Below, in pieces: positions 27,528 through 35,271 of a DNA stretch of 35,271 bases. Origin of the DNA: Euryarchaeota archaeon RBG_19FT_COMBO_69_17. Lineage in GTDB: Archaea > Thermoplasmatota > Thermoplasmata > RBG-16-68-12. The position numbers were made by a program, and so were the translations under genes. The notes under the pieces were generated by a model. That model saw nothing but the letters and a program-made list of their open reading frames with translations. It was not told the DNA's origin and did no database searches. Where the stretch lies: assembly GCA_001800825.1 (NCBI GenBank), contig MGWD01000003.1:17820-53090 (forward strand). The letters are read 5' to 3'. Position 1 is the stretch's first letter; each line of letters begins with the position of its first letter.

Positions 27528-27986
27528 TCAGAGGAGCACGCGCCGCTCTTCCTTGACCACGTTGAGCACGACCTGGGTGTACGTGTTCTCCACGTATTCC
27601 ATGGACCCGAGGCGCTTGATGAACGCGTCGAGCTCGCGGGTATTCCGGAGGCGCACGACGACGATGGAGTCCCATTCCCCTGTGACGTCGTACACGTGGG
27701 TCACCCGGTCGTCCTTCGCGATCCTCCGCTGGACGTCGAGGAGCTTCCCCTTGTGGATCTCCACCCCGACGACGGCCATCACGTCGAAACCTAGCTTCGA
27801 TTCGTCGATGAGGGGCGCGTAGCCCGTGATGACTCCCTCCGCCTCGAGCCGGCGGATCCGGTTCGAGACCGTGCTGATGCTCGCCTTGACCTCCCGAGCG
27901 ATGTCCCGGTACGACTTCCGTGCGTCCGTGTTCAGGTGGCGCAGGATGTCCAGGTCGAGCTCGTCGAGCTTGACGGACGTCGTCAT
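27528..27986 (-). CDS. Lrp/AsnC family transcriptional regulator
   Basis: KLDELDLDILRHLNTDARKSYRDIAREVKASISTVSNRIRRLEAEGVITGYAPLID, then RAM-like domain. ATG 27986 about 30 nt from TATA-like GTATTATG (about 28013-28020). Track ORF to 28526 is over-extended. Confidence 0.94.
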   Translation of the reverse strand: MTTSVKLDELDLDILRHLNTDARKSYRDIAREVKASISTVSNRIRRLEAEGVITGYAPLIDESKLGFDVMAVVGVEIHKGKLLDVQRRIAKDDRVTHVYDVTGEWDSIVVVRLRNTRELDAFIKRLGSMEYVENTYTQVVLNVVKEERRVLL

Positions 27987-28130
27987 GGTTCCCGCCTGTC
28001 CATCGCCCCGTCGCATAATACCATTCCGGGGCCGTTCGGTTGACCGAGGGAGGCCGGATTTCGGCGCTCCTAATCGAGCATATGTACGTGAAGATGCATG
28101 GTCATTGTGCAAATGTTCGATTTCCTCTCG

Positions 28131-28147
28131 ACATACTTTATATATGT
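28131..28147. promoter_or_regulatory. Inverted repeat ACATA-CTTTATA-TATGT enclosing the TATA box of the first glutamine synthetase
   Basis: Perfect 5-bp arms around a 7-nt centre that carries the TATA element. Confidence 0.45.
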
Positions 28148-28224
28148 GCAGGAAAATCCTCCTCAGTGCAACGCCTGGGAGTCTCCGAAGCGGTGACGGG
28201 CGTCGGTTCTGAGGGAGGTGGATC

Positions 28225-29679
28225 ATGAGACCTAGGAAGGCCAACGGCATCGACGGTGTCCTCAAGCGGATCGAGTCCGAGGGAATCCGGTGGATCGACC
28301 TACAGTTCGTCGACCTCCTCGGCGGGCTCCAGCACATCACGATCCCCTCGACCTCCCTGGGCCCCGAGGAGTTCAAGCGAGGCGTGGGGAAGCTCGACGG
28401 GTCCTCGATCAAAGGCTTCAAGGAGATCCACGAGTCGGACATGGTCATGAATCCGGACCCCTCGACGTTCGCGGTCCTGCCCTGGTACACAGGGGACCAC
28501 CGGACGGCCCGAATGTTCGTGGACATCTACGAGGGCGCGACCCACGATCGGTTCACCCGCGACTCGAGGTACATCGCCCAGAAGGCGGCCCAGTTCGCCG
28601 CGGACCAGGGCTACGACACGACGTACTGGGGCCCCGAGATCGAGTTCTTCGTCTTCGACGGGATTCGCCTCACGCCGACCCCGGACCACGCCCGGAACCC
28701 CTCGTCGGGGGCCGGGTACGAGATCCTCTCCCGGGAGGCCCCCTGGCACGACAACGGCGGGAAGAACGTCCCCATCCGCTTCAAGGAGGGATACTCCCCC
28801 GCCCCGCCCGTGGACACGCTCCAGGACTTCCGGAACGAGGCGTGCAAGGTCCTCACGGACGATTTCGGGATGGTCCTCGACGCCCACCACCACGAGGTCG
28901 CGACCGCGGGGCAGTGCGAGATTGACATGCGCTACGACGAGCTCGTCCCCATGGCGGACAAGGCCATCACGTACCGGTACGTGATGAAGATGGTCGCCCA
29001 TAAGATGGACATGCTCGCGACGTTCATGCCCAAGCCGATCTTCGGGGACAACGCGAGTGGGATGCACGTCCACCAGAGCCTCTGGGCCCGCGGGAAGAAC
29101 CGGATGTACGACCCCGACGACGAGTACGCGGAGATCAGCCAGACGTGCCGGTACTACATCGGCGGGCTCATGGACCACGCACGGTCCCTCTGCGCGTTCA
29201 CGAACCCCACGACGAACTCGTACCGCAGGCTCGTGCCCGGCTACGAGGCCCCCGTGTTCATCGCCTGGTCCAAGCGGAACCGGAGCGCGAATGTCCGCAT
29301 CCCCATGTACTACAAGGGGATCGAGGCGGCGAAGCGGATCGAGTACCGAACGCCGGACCCGAGTGCGAACTCCTACCTCGCGTTCGCGGCGATGCTGTGC
29401 GCGGGCCTCGACGGGATCAAGCGGAAGATCGACCCCGGCGACCCCGTGGACGAGGACCTGTACCATCTCAGCAGCCACAAGCGGAAGGAGTACGGGGTGC
29501 GGGAGTTGCCCGGGTCCCTGAAGGAGTCCGTCGAGTACCTCCAGACGGATTACATGTTCCTGAAGACCGTCTTCACCCAGGACCTCCTCGAGAAGTATGA
29601 GGAGATGAAGCTCGACGAGCACCTCCAGACGTCTCTGCGGCCCTCCCCGTACGAGTTCTACCGGTACATGGACGCCTGA
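28225..29679 (+). CDS. glnA: Glutamine synthetase type I, paralog 1
   Basis: KLDGSSIKGF, GPEIEFFVFD, HHEVATAGQCEIDMRYD, ATFMPKPIFGDNASGMHVHQSLW, NPTTNSYRRLVPGYEAPVFIAWSKRNRSANVRIP. GGAGGTG SD. Confidence 0.96.
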   Translation: MRPRKANGIDGVLKRIESEGIRWIDLQFVDLLGGLQHITIPSTSLGPEEFKRGVGKLDGSSIKGFKEIHESDMVMNPDPSTFAVLPWYTGDHRTARMFVDIYEGATHDRFTRDSRYIAQKAAQFAADQGYDTTYWGPEIEFFVFDGIRLTPTPDHARNPSSGAGYEILSREAPWHDNGGKNVPIRFKEGYSPAPPVDTLQDFRNEACKVLTDDFGMVLDAHHHEVATAGQCEIDMRYDELVPMADKAITYRYVMKMVAHKMDMLATFMPKPIFGDNASGMHVHQSLWARGKNRMYDPDDEYAEISQTCRYYIGGLMDHARSLCAFTNPTTNSYRRLVPGYEAPVFIAWSKRNRSANVRIPMYYKGIEAAKRIEYRTPDPSANSYLAFAAMLCAGLDGIKRKIDPGDPVDEDLYHLSSHKRKEYGVRELPGSLKESVEYLQTDYMFLKTVFTQDLLEKYEEMKLDEHLQTSLRPSPYEFYRYMDA

Positions 29680-29777
29680 CGGACGCCCGCGGTCGGGTCC
29701 CCGGATGTCGCCGGCACGCGGCCGACCCGTACGGGTTCGGGTCAAAGCCTATCGTCTCGCGGCCCCATCGTGAGGCG

Positions 29778-30041
29778 ATGCGGCCTCGGAAGAGCCCTTT
29801 CGCGAAACCGGACGAGGCAGCCCCTGCCCGGGAACCTGCGTCGGGTCCCGCGTCCCTCACGGGGGACGAACGCCTCGCGGACATCCTCGCGGCGTACCCG
29901 GCCGCCGAGTTCGTCCTCCTCTCCTACGGTCTGTGCTCGTGTTGCGCGGGGGACACGACCCTGCGGACGAACGCGGAGCTCCGGGGGATCGCCCTCGGGA
30001 GGGTCCTCGAGGACCTGCGCCGTTCCCTTGACGAGGCCTAG
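29778..30041 (+). CDS. Small Cys-containing protein resembling the N-terminal domain of RIC/ScdA/YtfE (DUF542) or DUF1858
   Basis: LADILAAYPAAEFVLLSYGLCSCCAGDTTLRTNAELRGIALGRVLEDLRRSL fits the P-x-A...F...G-(I/L)-x-x-C-C-x-G pattern; no hemerythrin-like domain follows. Confidence 0.65.
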   Translation: MRPRKSPFAKPDEAAPAREPASGPASLTGDERLADILAAYPAAEFVLLSYGLCSCCAGDTTLRTNAELRGIALGRVLEDLRRSLDEA

Positions 30042-30065
30042 GGGCATCTCGGATCACGTGGGACG

Positions 30066-31328
30066 ATGCGGTACCCGTCCACCCGTCTCGCGGTCGTCTC
30101 GAGCCTCATGTTCCTCGTCCTTTGGCTCGGCTCGTCCCTCCTCGAGGCCCTCGCCTCTCTCGCCGGCCGGACGGACGTCACCGCGTTCCTGTCCCGGCGC
30201 GCGTGGACGTACGATCTGCCCCTCCTCGGCTTCATCGGACTCATGATCCTCGGGATGGCCCAGCACTTCGTCCCCATGTTCTCCGGTCGCGCGCTCTGGG
30301 ACGGGCGGGTCGCGATGGCCCAGGTCCTCGTCGCGGACGCGGGGGTCGCCCTCACCCTGACCCTGCCCCCCGAGGCGGAGTTCGTCGGCCTGGGCCTGTG
30401 GGCCCTCGCGGCCCTCCTGTTCGTCGTCCTCATCCTACTGACCCTGCGCTCGGAGGAGATCGGGGTCCGTCCCATGGAGCGCCGCCCCGGGCTCGGCCGC
30501 GTGGACCGCCTTGCGATCCCGATGACGGGGGCCGCGATCCTGTACCTCCTCGCGGCCTCCGTGGGCTTCCTCCTGGCCGCCCTCCCCGGGGACCCCGCGA
30601 GGGTCACCGTCCACTGGTTCTCCTTCCTCCACCTGTACACCCTCGGCTTCATCAGTCTCATGGTGTTCGGCGTGGGGCTCCATCTCCTCCCGCGGTTCCT
30701 CGACGCGGTCCCGAACCGCGCGGCCGTCCGGGTCCTCCTCGTCCTCGCGCTCCCCTCCCCCGCGGGGGTCGCCCTCCTGATGCCCCTCCTCCACTCGTTC
30801 GCGGACCCCCTGCGGCCCCTCTTCGTCCTCGTCGCGTCCATGGAGGCCCTCGCGGCCCTCCTGTTCTCCGCCCTCGTCGGGGTCCTGTGGTGGACGAGCG
30901 GGAAGCGTCGGCCCGCGGCCTCGTTCCATGTCCTCGCGGGCCTCTGGCTCTCCCTCGGGGTCGCCCTCGGGGTGGCCTTCGGCGTGGATCCGGTCGCCAC
31001 GCTCGGATGGGCCCCCGCCCACGGGTGGGTGAACCTCCTCGGGTTCGCGGGCTTCAGCATCCTCGGGGTCCTCGCGGAGGTCCTCCCCCCGTACGCGGCC
31101 CGCGGGCCCGCCGCGATCCGGAGGGCGACCCGGGCCCATCAGGTCCTCGGGACCCTGGGGCTCCTCCTCGTCCTCGCGGGGATCGACGCCGCTGTCCGCG
31201 GGACCCCGGGAGTCGCGGGCATCCTCTCCGTCCTCGGGTTCGCGGGCCTCCTCGCCGTCGCGGGGAGTGTCGCCGCGGGCACCCTTGGGACCCTCCTCGG
31301 GATCCGGACGGGGCGGCCCGCGTTGTAG
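30066..31328 (+). CDS. About 12-TM membrane protein, NnrS / heme-copper-oxidase-subunit-I-like
   Basis: His-bearing motifs LGFIGLMILGMAQHFVPMFSGR and LGFISLMVFGVGLHLLPRFLDA; three internal repeats; 24-nt gap from the preceding gene. Confidence 0.65.
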   Translation: MRYPSTRLAVVSSLMFLVLWLGSSLLEALASLAGRTDVTAFLSRRAWTYDLPLLGFIGLMILGMAQHFVPMFSGRALWDGRVAMAQVLVADAGVALTLTLPPEAEFVGLGLWALAALLFVVLILLTLRSEEIGVRPMERRPGLGRVDRLAIPMTGAAILYLLAASVGFLLAALPGDPARVTVHWFSFLHLYTLGFISLMVFGVGLHLLPRFLDAVPNRAAVRVLLVLALPSPAGVALLMPLLHSFADPLRPLFVLVASMEALAALLFSALVGVLWWTSGKRRPAASFHVLAGLWLSLGVALGVAFGVDPVATLGWAPAHGWVNLLGFAGFSILGVLAEVLPPYAARGPAAIRRATRAHQVLGTLGLLLVLAGIDAAVRGTPGVAGILSVLGFAGLLAVAGSVAAGTLGTLLGIRTGRPAL

Positions 31329-31401
31329 CCCACACCCACGGTACCCCCCGAACCTTTATGGCCCCCCTCCCGTTCGCGACGACATCCGTGGGAGGCGCGC
31401 G

Positions 31402-32739
31402 ATGGCCGACGACCCGAAGGAGATGCGGATCCTCGAGACCGCGAAGAAGGAGAAGGTGGGCTTCGTCCAGGTCCAGTTCATGGACCTCCTCGGCTTCGTG
31501 AAGACGGTCACGATCCCGACGACGAAGCTCGAGCGGGCCCTCACGGAAGGGGTCGTCTTCGACGGGTCCTCCGTCGTCGGCTACGCGACGATCGAGGAGA
31601 GCGACATGCGGGCGTTCCCCGTGCCCGAGACGTTCCGGGTGTTCCCCTGGACCTCGGGCGACCTGAAGACGGCGGGGATCGTCGCGAACATCTACGACTC
31701 GAAGGGGAACCGATTCGCGGGGGACCCGCGGTACGTCCTCGAGCGGGTCGTGAAGCACGCCCGGGAGCTCGGGTACGTCCCCCACACGGGCCCCGAGTAC
31801 GAGTTCTTCCTCTTCAAGCTCGACGGGAACGGACGCCCGATCCCCAAACCCTCCGACTCCGGGCGCTACTTCGAGCAGCTCCCCATGGACGCCGGGGAGG
31901 CCGTCCGCAAGAAGGTGTCCATGTACGCGAACGAGATGGGCTTCGACGCGGAGGCCTCCCACCACGAGGTTGCCCCCGGGCAGCACGAGATTGACCTGCG
32001 GTACTCCGACGCGATGACGTCCGCGGACCGGGTCATGTCCCTCAAGCACGCGATCCGGACCGTGGCCCTCGAGCACGGCCTCCACGCGACCTTCATGCCG
32101 AAACCTCTCTTCGGCGTGAATGGGAGTGGGATGCACGTGCATCAGAGCCTCCTCACCCCGGACGGGGAGAACGCGTTCTTCGACCCTACCGCGAAGCACG
32201 AGCTCTCCGAGCTCATGATGCACTACCTCGCGGGCGCCCTGGTCCACGCGAGGGAGACATGCGCCCTCCTCGCCTCCTGGGTCAACTCGTACAAGCGGCT
32301 CGTGCCCGGCTACGAGGCCCCCGTGTACATCTGCTGGGCGAACCGGAACCGCTCCGCGATGGTCCGGATCCCCCAGGGCCGCGGCATGTCGACGCGGATG
32401 GAGGTCCGGAACCCGGACCCCGCGGGGAACCCGTACCTCCAGTACGCGGGGATGATCGCCGCGGGCCTCGCGGGGATCGAGAAGAAGCTCGAGCCGCCCG
32501 GGCCCGTGGAGACGGACATCTACGCCCTCACCGCCGCGGAGCGCCGGAAGCTCGGGATCGCCTCCCTGCCGGGCAGCCTGGAGGAGGCCCTCGACGAACT
32601 CGAGGGCTCCGAACTCATGCGGGAGACCCTCGGGTCCCACATCTTCCCCCACTACCTCTACATCAAGAGGCAGGAGTGGGACGACTACCGGATCCGGGTC
32701 ACGGACTACGAACTCGACCGGTTCCTCCCCATCCTCTGA
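31402..32739 (+). CDS. glnA: Glutamine synthetase type I, paralog 2
   Basis: FDGSSVVGYATIEESDM, GPEYEFFLF, HHEVAPGQHEIDLRYSDAM, ATFMPKPLFGVNGSGMHVHQSL, NSYKRLVPGYEAPVYICWANRNRSAMVRIP. Track ORF start at 31267 is over-extended; ATG 31402 has GGGAGG upstream. Confidence 0.95.
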   Translation: MADDPKEMRILETAKKEKVGFVQVQFMDLLGFVKTVTIPTTKLERALTEGVVFDGSSVVGYATIEESDMRAFPVPETFRVFPWTSGDLKTAGIVANIYDSKGNRFAGDPRYVLERVVKHARELGYVPHTGPEYEFFLFKLDGNGRPIPKPSDSGRYFEQLPMDAGEAVRKKVSMYANEMGFDAEASHHEVAPGQHEIDLRYSDAMTSADRVMSLKHAIRTVALEHGLHATFMPKPLFGVNGSGMHVHQSLLTPDGENAFFDPTAKHELSELMMHYLAGALVHARETCALLASWVNSYKRLVPGYEAPVYICWANRNRSAMVRIPQGRGMSTRMEVRNPDPAGNPYLQYAGMIAAGLAGIEKKLEPPGPVETDIYALTAAERRKLGIASLPGSLEEALDELEGSELMRETLGSHIFPHYLYIKRQEWDDYRIRVTDYELDRFLPIL

Positions 32740-32786
32740 TGTCCCGCGGGTTTAAGTCCAACCGTGCGCTTGACGCGTCCGGGGCC

Positions 32787-33164
32787 ATGGCCGAGAATCG
32801 GGATGCGGTCACGGAAGAGCGGCGGATCCTCAAGGAGGCCCGCATCCTCGACGACAAGCTCATCGACCGGATGGACGTCTTCCCGGGCGACCGCGTGCGG
32901 CTCCGGTTCTTCTACCCTCAGCACGGCTTCGAGGAGATCCTCGGGCACTTCCTGGGCTTCTACACCCTGTACGAGGGCCCCGAGGGCGGGGGCGATCTGA
33001 ACCTCGTGGTCCGCGTGACGAAGGACGGCCGGACGACGGTCCTGTACAAGGATCGCGCGTACCTCGAGGAGTTCGAGGTCCTCGAGCCGAACCTCGACGT
33101 GCGGGAGCAGATTCGGGATCTCGACGCCCGCCACGGGCGGCACGTCGGGCACGAGTTCGGCTGA
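32787..33164 (+). CDS. Hypothetical protein
   Basis: MAENRDAVTEERRILKEARILDDKLIDRMDVFPGDRVRLRFFYPQHGFEEILGHFLGFYTLYEGPEGGGD...; TATA-like GGTTTAAGTC about 30 nt upstream. ATG 32739 is an alternative start. Confidence 0.7.
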   Translation: MAENRDAVTEERRILKEARILDDKLIDRMDVFPGDRVRLRFFYPQHGFEEILGHFLGFYTLYEGPEGGGDLNLVVRVTKDGRTTVLYKDRAYLEEFEVLEPNLDVREQIRDLDARHGRHVGHEFG

Positions 33165-33168
33165 GCCC

Positions 33169-34050
33169 TCAGTACTGATCCACGCCCCGGGCGAGGGCCC
33201 GGAGGCGAGCGACCCTCTCCTGGATCGGCGGGTGGCTGCTGAAGATCCGGACGAGCCCGCCGCCCGAGAAGGGGTTCACGATGAACAGTCCCTGGGAGGC
33301 GGGGCTGCCGAACCGCAGGGGCCGGCGACGGTTCGCGGCCTCGAGCTTCTCGAGGGCCGAGGCGAGGGAGAGCGGGTCGCCGATCGTCTTCGCTCCCGTG
33401 TGGTCCGCCTTGTACTCCCGCCCTCGGGAGATTGCGAGCTGGAGGAAGGCCGCCGCGACGGGCGCGAGGACCATCCCGACGACCGCGAGGAGGGCCGCGA
33501 GCCCGTTCCCCTCCCGGTTCCGGGAGCCCCCGAAGAGGGAGTTCCACCAGAACATCCGGGCCATGAACGAGATCGCCCCTGCGATCGTCGCCGCGACGGA
33601 CATCACGAGGACGTCCCGATTCCCGACGTGGGAGATCTCGTGGGCGAGGACGCCCCGGAGCTCATCCTCCGAGAGGAGCCGGAGGATCCCCTGGGTCACC
33701 GCGACGACGGACCGCTTCGGGCTGCGGCCCGTGGCGAAGGCGTTCGGGGTGTCCGTGGGGACGAGGGCCACGCGGGGCATCGGGAGGTTCGCCATCTGGG
33801 AGACCTGGCGGACGATCCGGTGCAACTCGGGGGCCTCCGCCTCCGTGACGATCTTCGCGCGGTAGGACCACAGGACGATCTTGTCCGACGCGAAGTACGC
33901 GAAGAGGTTCATCGCGCCGGCGAGGACGAGGAACCAGAGGACCCCGCCCACCCAGTCGTTGTACATGAGGCTCCCGATGGCCCATCCGAACACGACGAAG
34001 AGGGCTGTCAAGGCCGCGAAGAGCGCGGCGAGTCGCGCGTAGGCACCCAT
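33169..34050 (-). CDS. htpX: HtpX-like M48 membrane metalloprotease
   Basis: LAHEISHVGNRD zinc motif, SRGREYKADHTGA third ligand, PNAFATGRSPKRSVVAVTQGIL. ATG 34050; track ORF to 34728 is over-extended. Confidence 0.94.
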   Translation of the reverse strand: MGAYARLAALFAALTALFVVFGWAIGSLMYNDWVGGVLWFLVLAGAMNLFAYFASDKIVLWSYRAKIVTEAEAPELHRIVRQVSQMANLPMPRVALVPTDTPNAFATGRSPKRSVVAVTQGILRLLSEDELRGVLAHEISHVGNRDVLVMSVAATIAGAISFMARMFWWNSLFGGSRNREGNGLAALLAVVGMVLAPVAAAFLQLAISRGREYKADHTGAKTIGDPLSLASALEKLEAANRRRPLRFGSPASQGLFIVNPFSGGGLVRIFSSHPPIQERVARLRALARGVDQY

Positions 34051-34100
34051 GCCGTCCACACCCTTGGACTCGGTAGCCTTGGGGACTCGGACGTCCCTTA

Positions 34101-35271
34101 TCAAGTTGATGCGGGCCTGCCCTCGTCGACGTCCAGCCCGTGCCGCTCGAGGACGGAGAGTCCCCCCGCGGGCAAGGCCCGGACGACCTCCTCGATGGGC
34201 ACGCCGAGGGTCGCCGCGAGCCGCTTCGCGAACGCCTCCCGGTCCCCCTTCCCCGGGCCCAGGACGACGTACCGGGAGGACCGGGCCGCGAGGGCCGAGG
34301 CGGATCCGCCCATGACCTTCCGGTGCCCGTCGACCTCGACCTCTCCCACCGCGATCCGCACGGGCAGGTCGTGGAGGTAGTTCCGCTTCCCCCGGATCAC
34401 GAACGCCCCGCGGGGGAGGAACTCCCCGGACTCTGCCTGCTTCGACACCTGCTCCGGAAGGACCCAGTACGCGCTCCCGCTCGCGAGGCCCGCGGACCAG
34501 GCCTTGCTGTAGGCGAGGGCGAACTCGCACCCCTCCCGGAGGGTCGCCTCCCCCGCCCGGGAGCCCTCCTTCACGACGACGGAGGGCGCCCCATGAAGGT
34601 CCGCATGGGCGTACCGGTCCCCCTCCTTCAGGTGACGCTTCACGATCTGGTCGTTCGACCGCGCGTCCCTCCCGCCGAGGAGGAGGTGGCCCTCGGAGGA
34701 GAGGCACCAGCGGTACGCGTCGAACCACATCGCCTTCGTCGCCTTCACCCGCGGGCGACGGGCGACCTTCGCCGCCTTCGTCCGGGCGGCTTCCATTTCC
34801 GCGCGGGTCGCGACGATGGCCTCCTCGACCCGCTGGGCCTTGAGCTGGGCCTCCCGCCTTCGGTCGTAGAGGGCCTGGGCGTTCCCTGTGACGTCCTTCG
34901 TGTAGTCGAGGGTGACCGCGTCGAAGTCCCCGATCGCGAGGGTGACCGTGTGCGAGCCCCGGTCGACGGCCTTGACCTGCGTCTGGGAGGGAGGTTCCCC
35001 GCCTTCCCGGACCGTCCGGAGGAGCTCGTCGAAGGGGGCGAAGTGCGCGTAGAGGAGGTGGGCCTGGGCCTCGAGGTGGGCGATCTCCTCCCGGAGGGCC
35101 TGCAGGGTCCCCTCCTGCTGGGCAATCCGCCGCTCGTACTTCGCGGCGACGTCGTCGGGCCGGGCCTCCTCGGGGAGCGCGACCCGGAGGAAGTGGGAGA
35201 GGGCCTCGTTGAACGTCGGGAACGGCTGCCGCTCGAAGCCCGCGTACTGAGCGAGGTCGATGGGGACCGCG
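34101..35271 (-). CDS. rqcH: NFACT family protein, RqcH/Tae2/NEMF-like (5' truncated by window edge)
   Basis: AVPIDLAQYAGFERQPFPTFNEALSHFL, VTLDYTKDVTGNAQALYDRRREAQLKAQR, then NFACT-R: KAMWFDAYRWCLSSEGHLLLGGRDARSNDQIVKRHLKEGDRYAHADLHGAPSVVVKEG. Frame open to the window end. Confidence 0.93.
   Translation of the reverse strand, partial: AVPIDLAQYAGFERQPFPTFNEALSHFLRVALPEEARPDDVAAKYERRIAQQEGTLQALREEIAHLEAQAHLLYAHFAPFDELLRTVREGGEPPSQTQVKAVDRGSHTVTLAIGDFDAVTLDYTKDVTGNAQALYDRRREAQLKAQRVEEAIVATRAEMEAARTKAAKVARRPRVKATKAMWFDAYRWCLSSEGHLLLGGRDARSNDQIVKRHLKEGDRYAHADLHGAPSVVVKEGSRAGEATLREGCEFALAYSKAWSAGLASGSAYWVLPEQVSKQAESGEFLPRGAFVIRGKRNYLHDLPVRIAVGEVEVDGHRKVMGGSASALAARSSRYVVLGPGKGDREAFAKRLAATLGVPIEEVVRALPAGGLSVLERHGLDVDEGRPAST

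Noticed and set aside
27987-28526. N-terminal extension of the Lrp ORF into the glnA gene
   Set aside because: Overlaps glnA antisense and crosses the promoter region; ATG 27986 fits the Lrp family and the TATA position.
1-35271. Mobile elements, CRISPR arrays, prophage or defence-system genes
   Set aside because: No transposase, integrase, Cas, restriction or toxin motif seen and no regularly spaced direct repeats; the only tandem repeats are protein-coding.

Overview
The window is 35,271 bp of GC-rich, gene-dense sequence. It is almost certainly archaeal: group II chaperonin, CDC48/VAT, an archaeal-type GlmU, TATA-box promoters often 25-35 nt from start codons, and a class II tRNA-Leu without encoded CCA. 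A Thermoplasmatota-like euryarchaeal origin is my inference only. I support 36 protein-coding genes (two truncated by the window edges), one tRNA gene, two coding-level tandem repeats and several promoter or operator candidates. I saw no rRNA, CRISPR array, transposase, integrase or phage genes. Main blocks, left to right: polyamine-type ABC ATPase, aldehyde dehydrogenase and class III aminotransferase; tRNA-Leu(CAG); GlmM-like/GlmU-like/GT4 sugar-nucleotide operon; IMPase-NAD kinase-JAMM operon; a five-gene chaperone operon (thermosome, divergent Hsp20-like, GrpE, DnaK, DnaJ); a RuvC-like RNase H-fold protein; a wHTH-SHOCT regulator divergent from a SHOCT/bactofilin-like beta-helix gene; CDC48; amidohydrolase; PRC-barrel; a cluster of octapeptide-repeat zinc-ribbon protein, NfeD, flotillin and a micro-ORF; Lrp and two different GlnA paralogs flanking a RIC/ScdA-N-like protein plus a 3-fold-repeated heme-copper-like membrane protein; HtpX; RqcH/NFACT. 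The best candidates for undescribed biology are (a) the RIC-like plus pseudo-threefold membrane protein pair, (b) the SHOCT regulator/beta-helix module with a palindromic operator candidate, (c) the octapeptide-repeat protein linked to flotillin-NfeD, (d) the fused-in-operon thermosome/Hsp70 system with an extra Hsp20-like member, and (e) two unannotated micro-ORFs whose stop codons interlock with convergent neighbours at CTAG. All homology calls are by eye from motifs; no database search was run.
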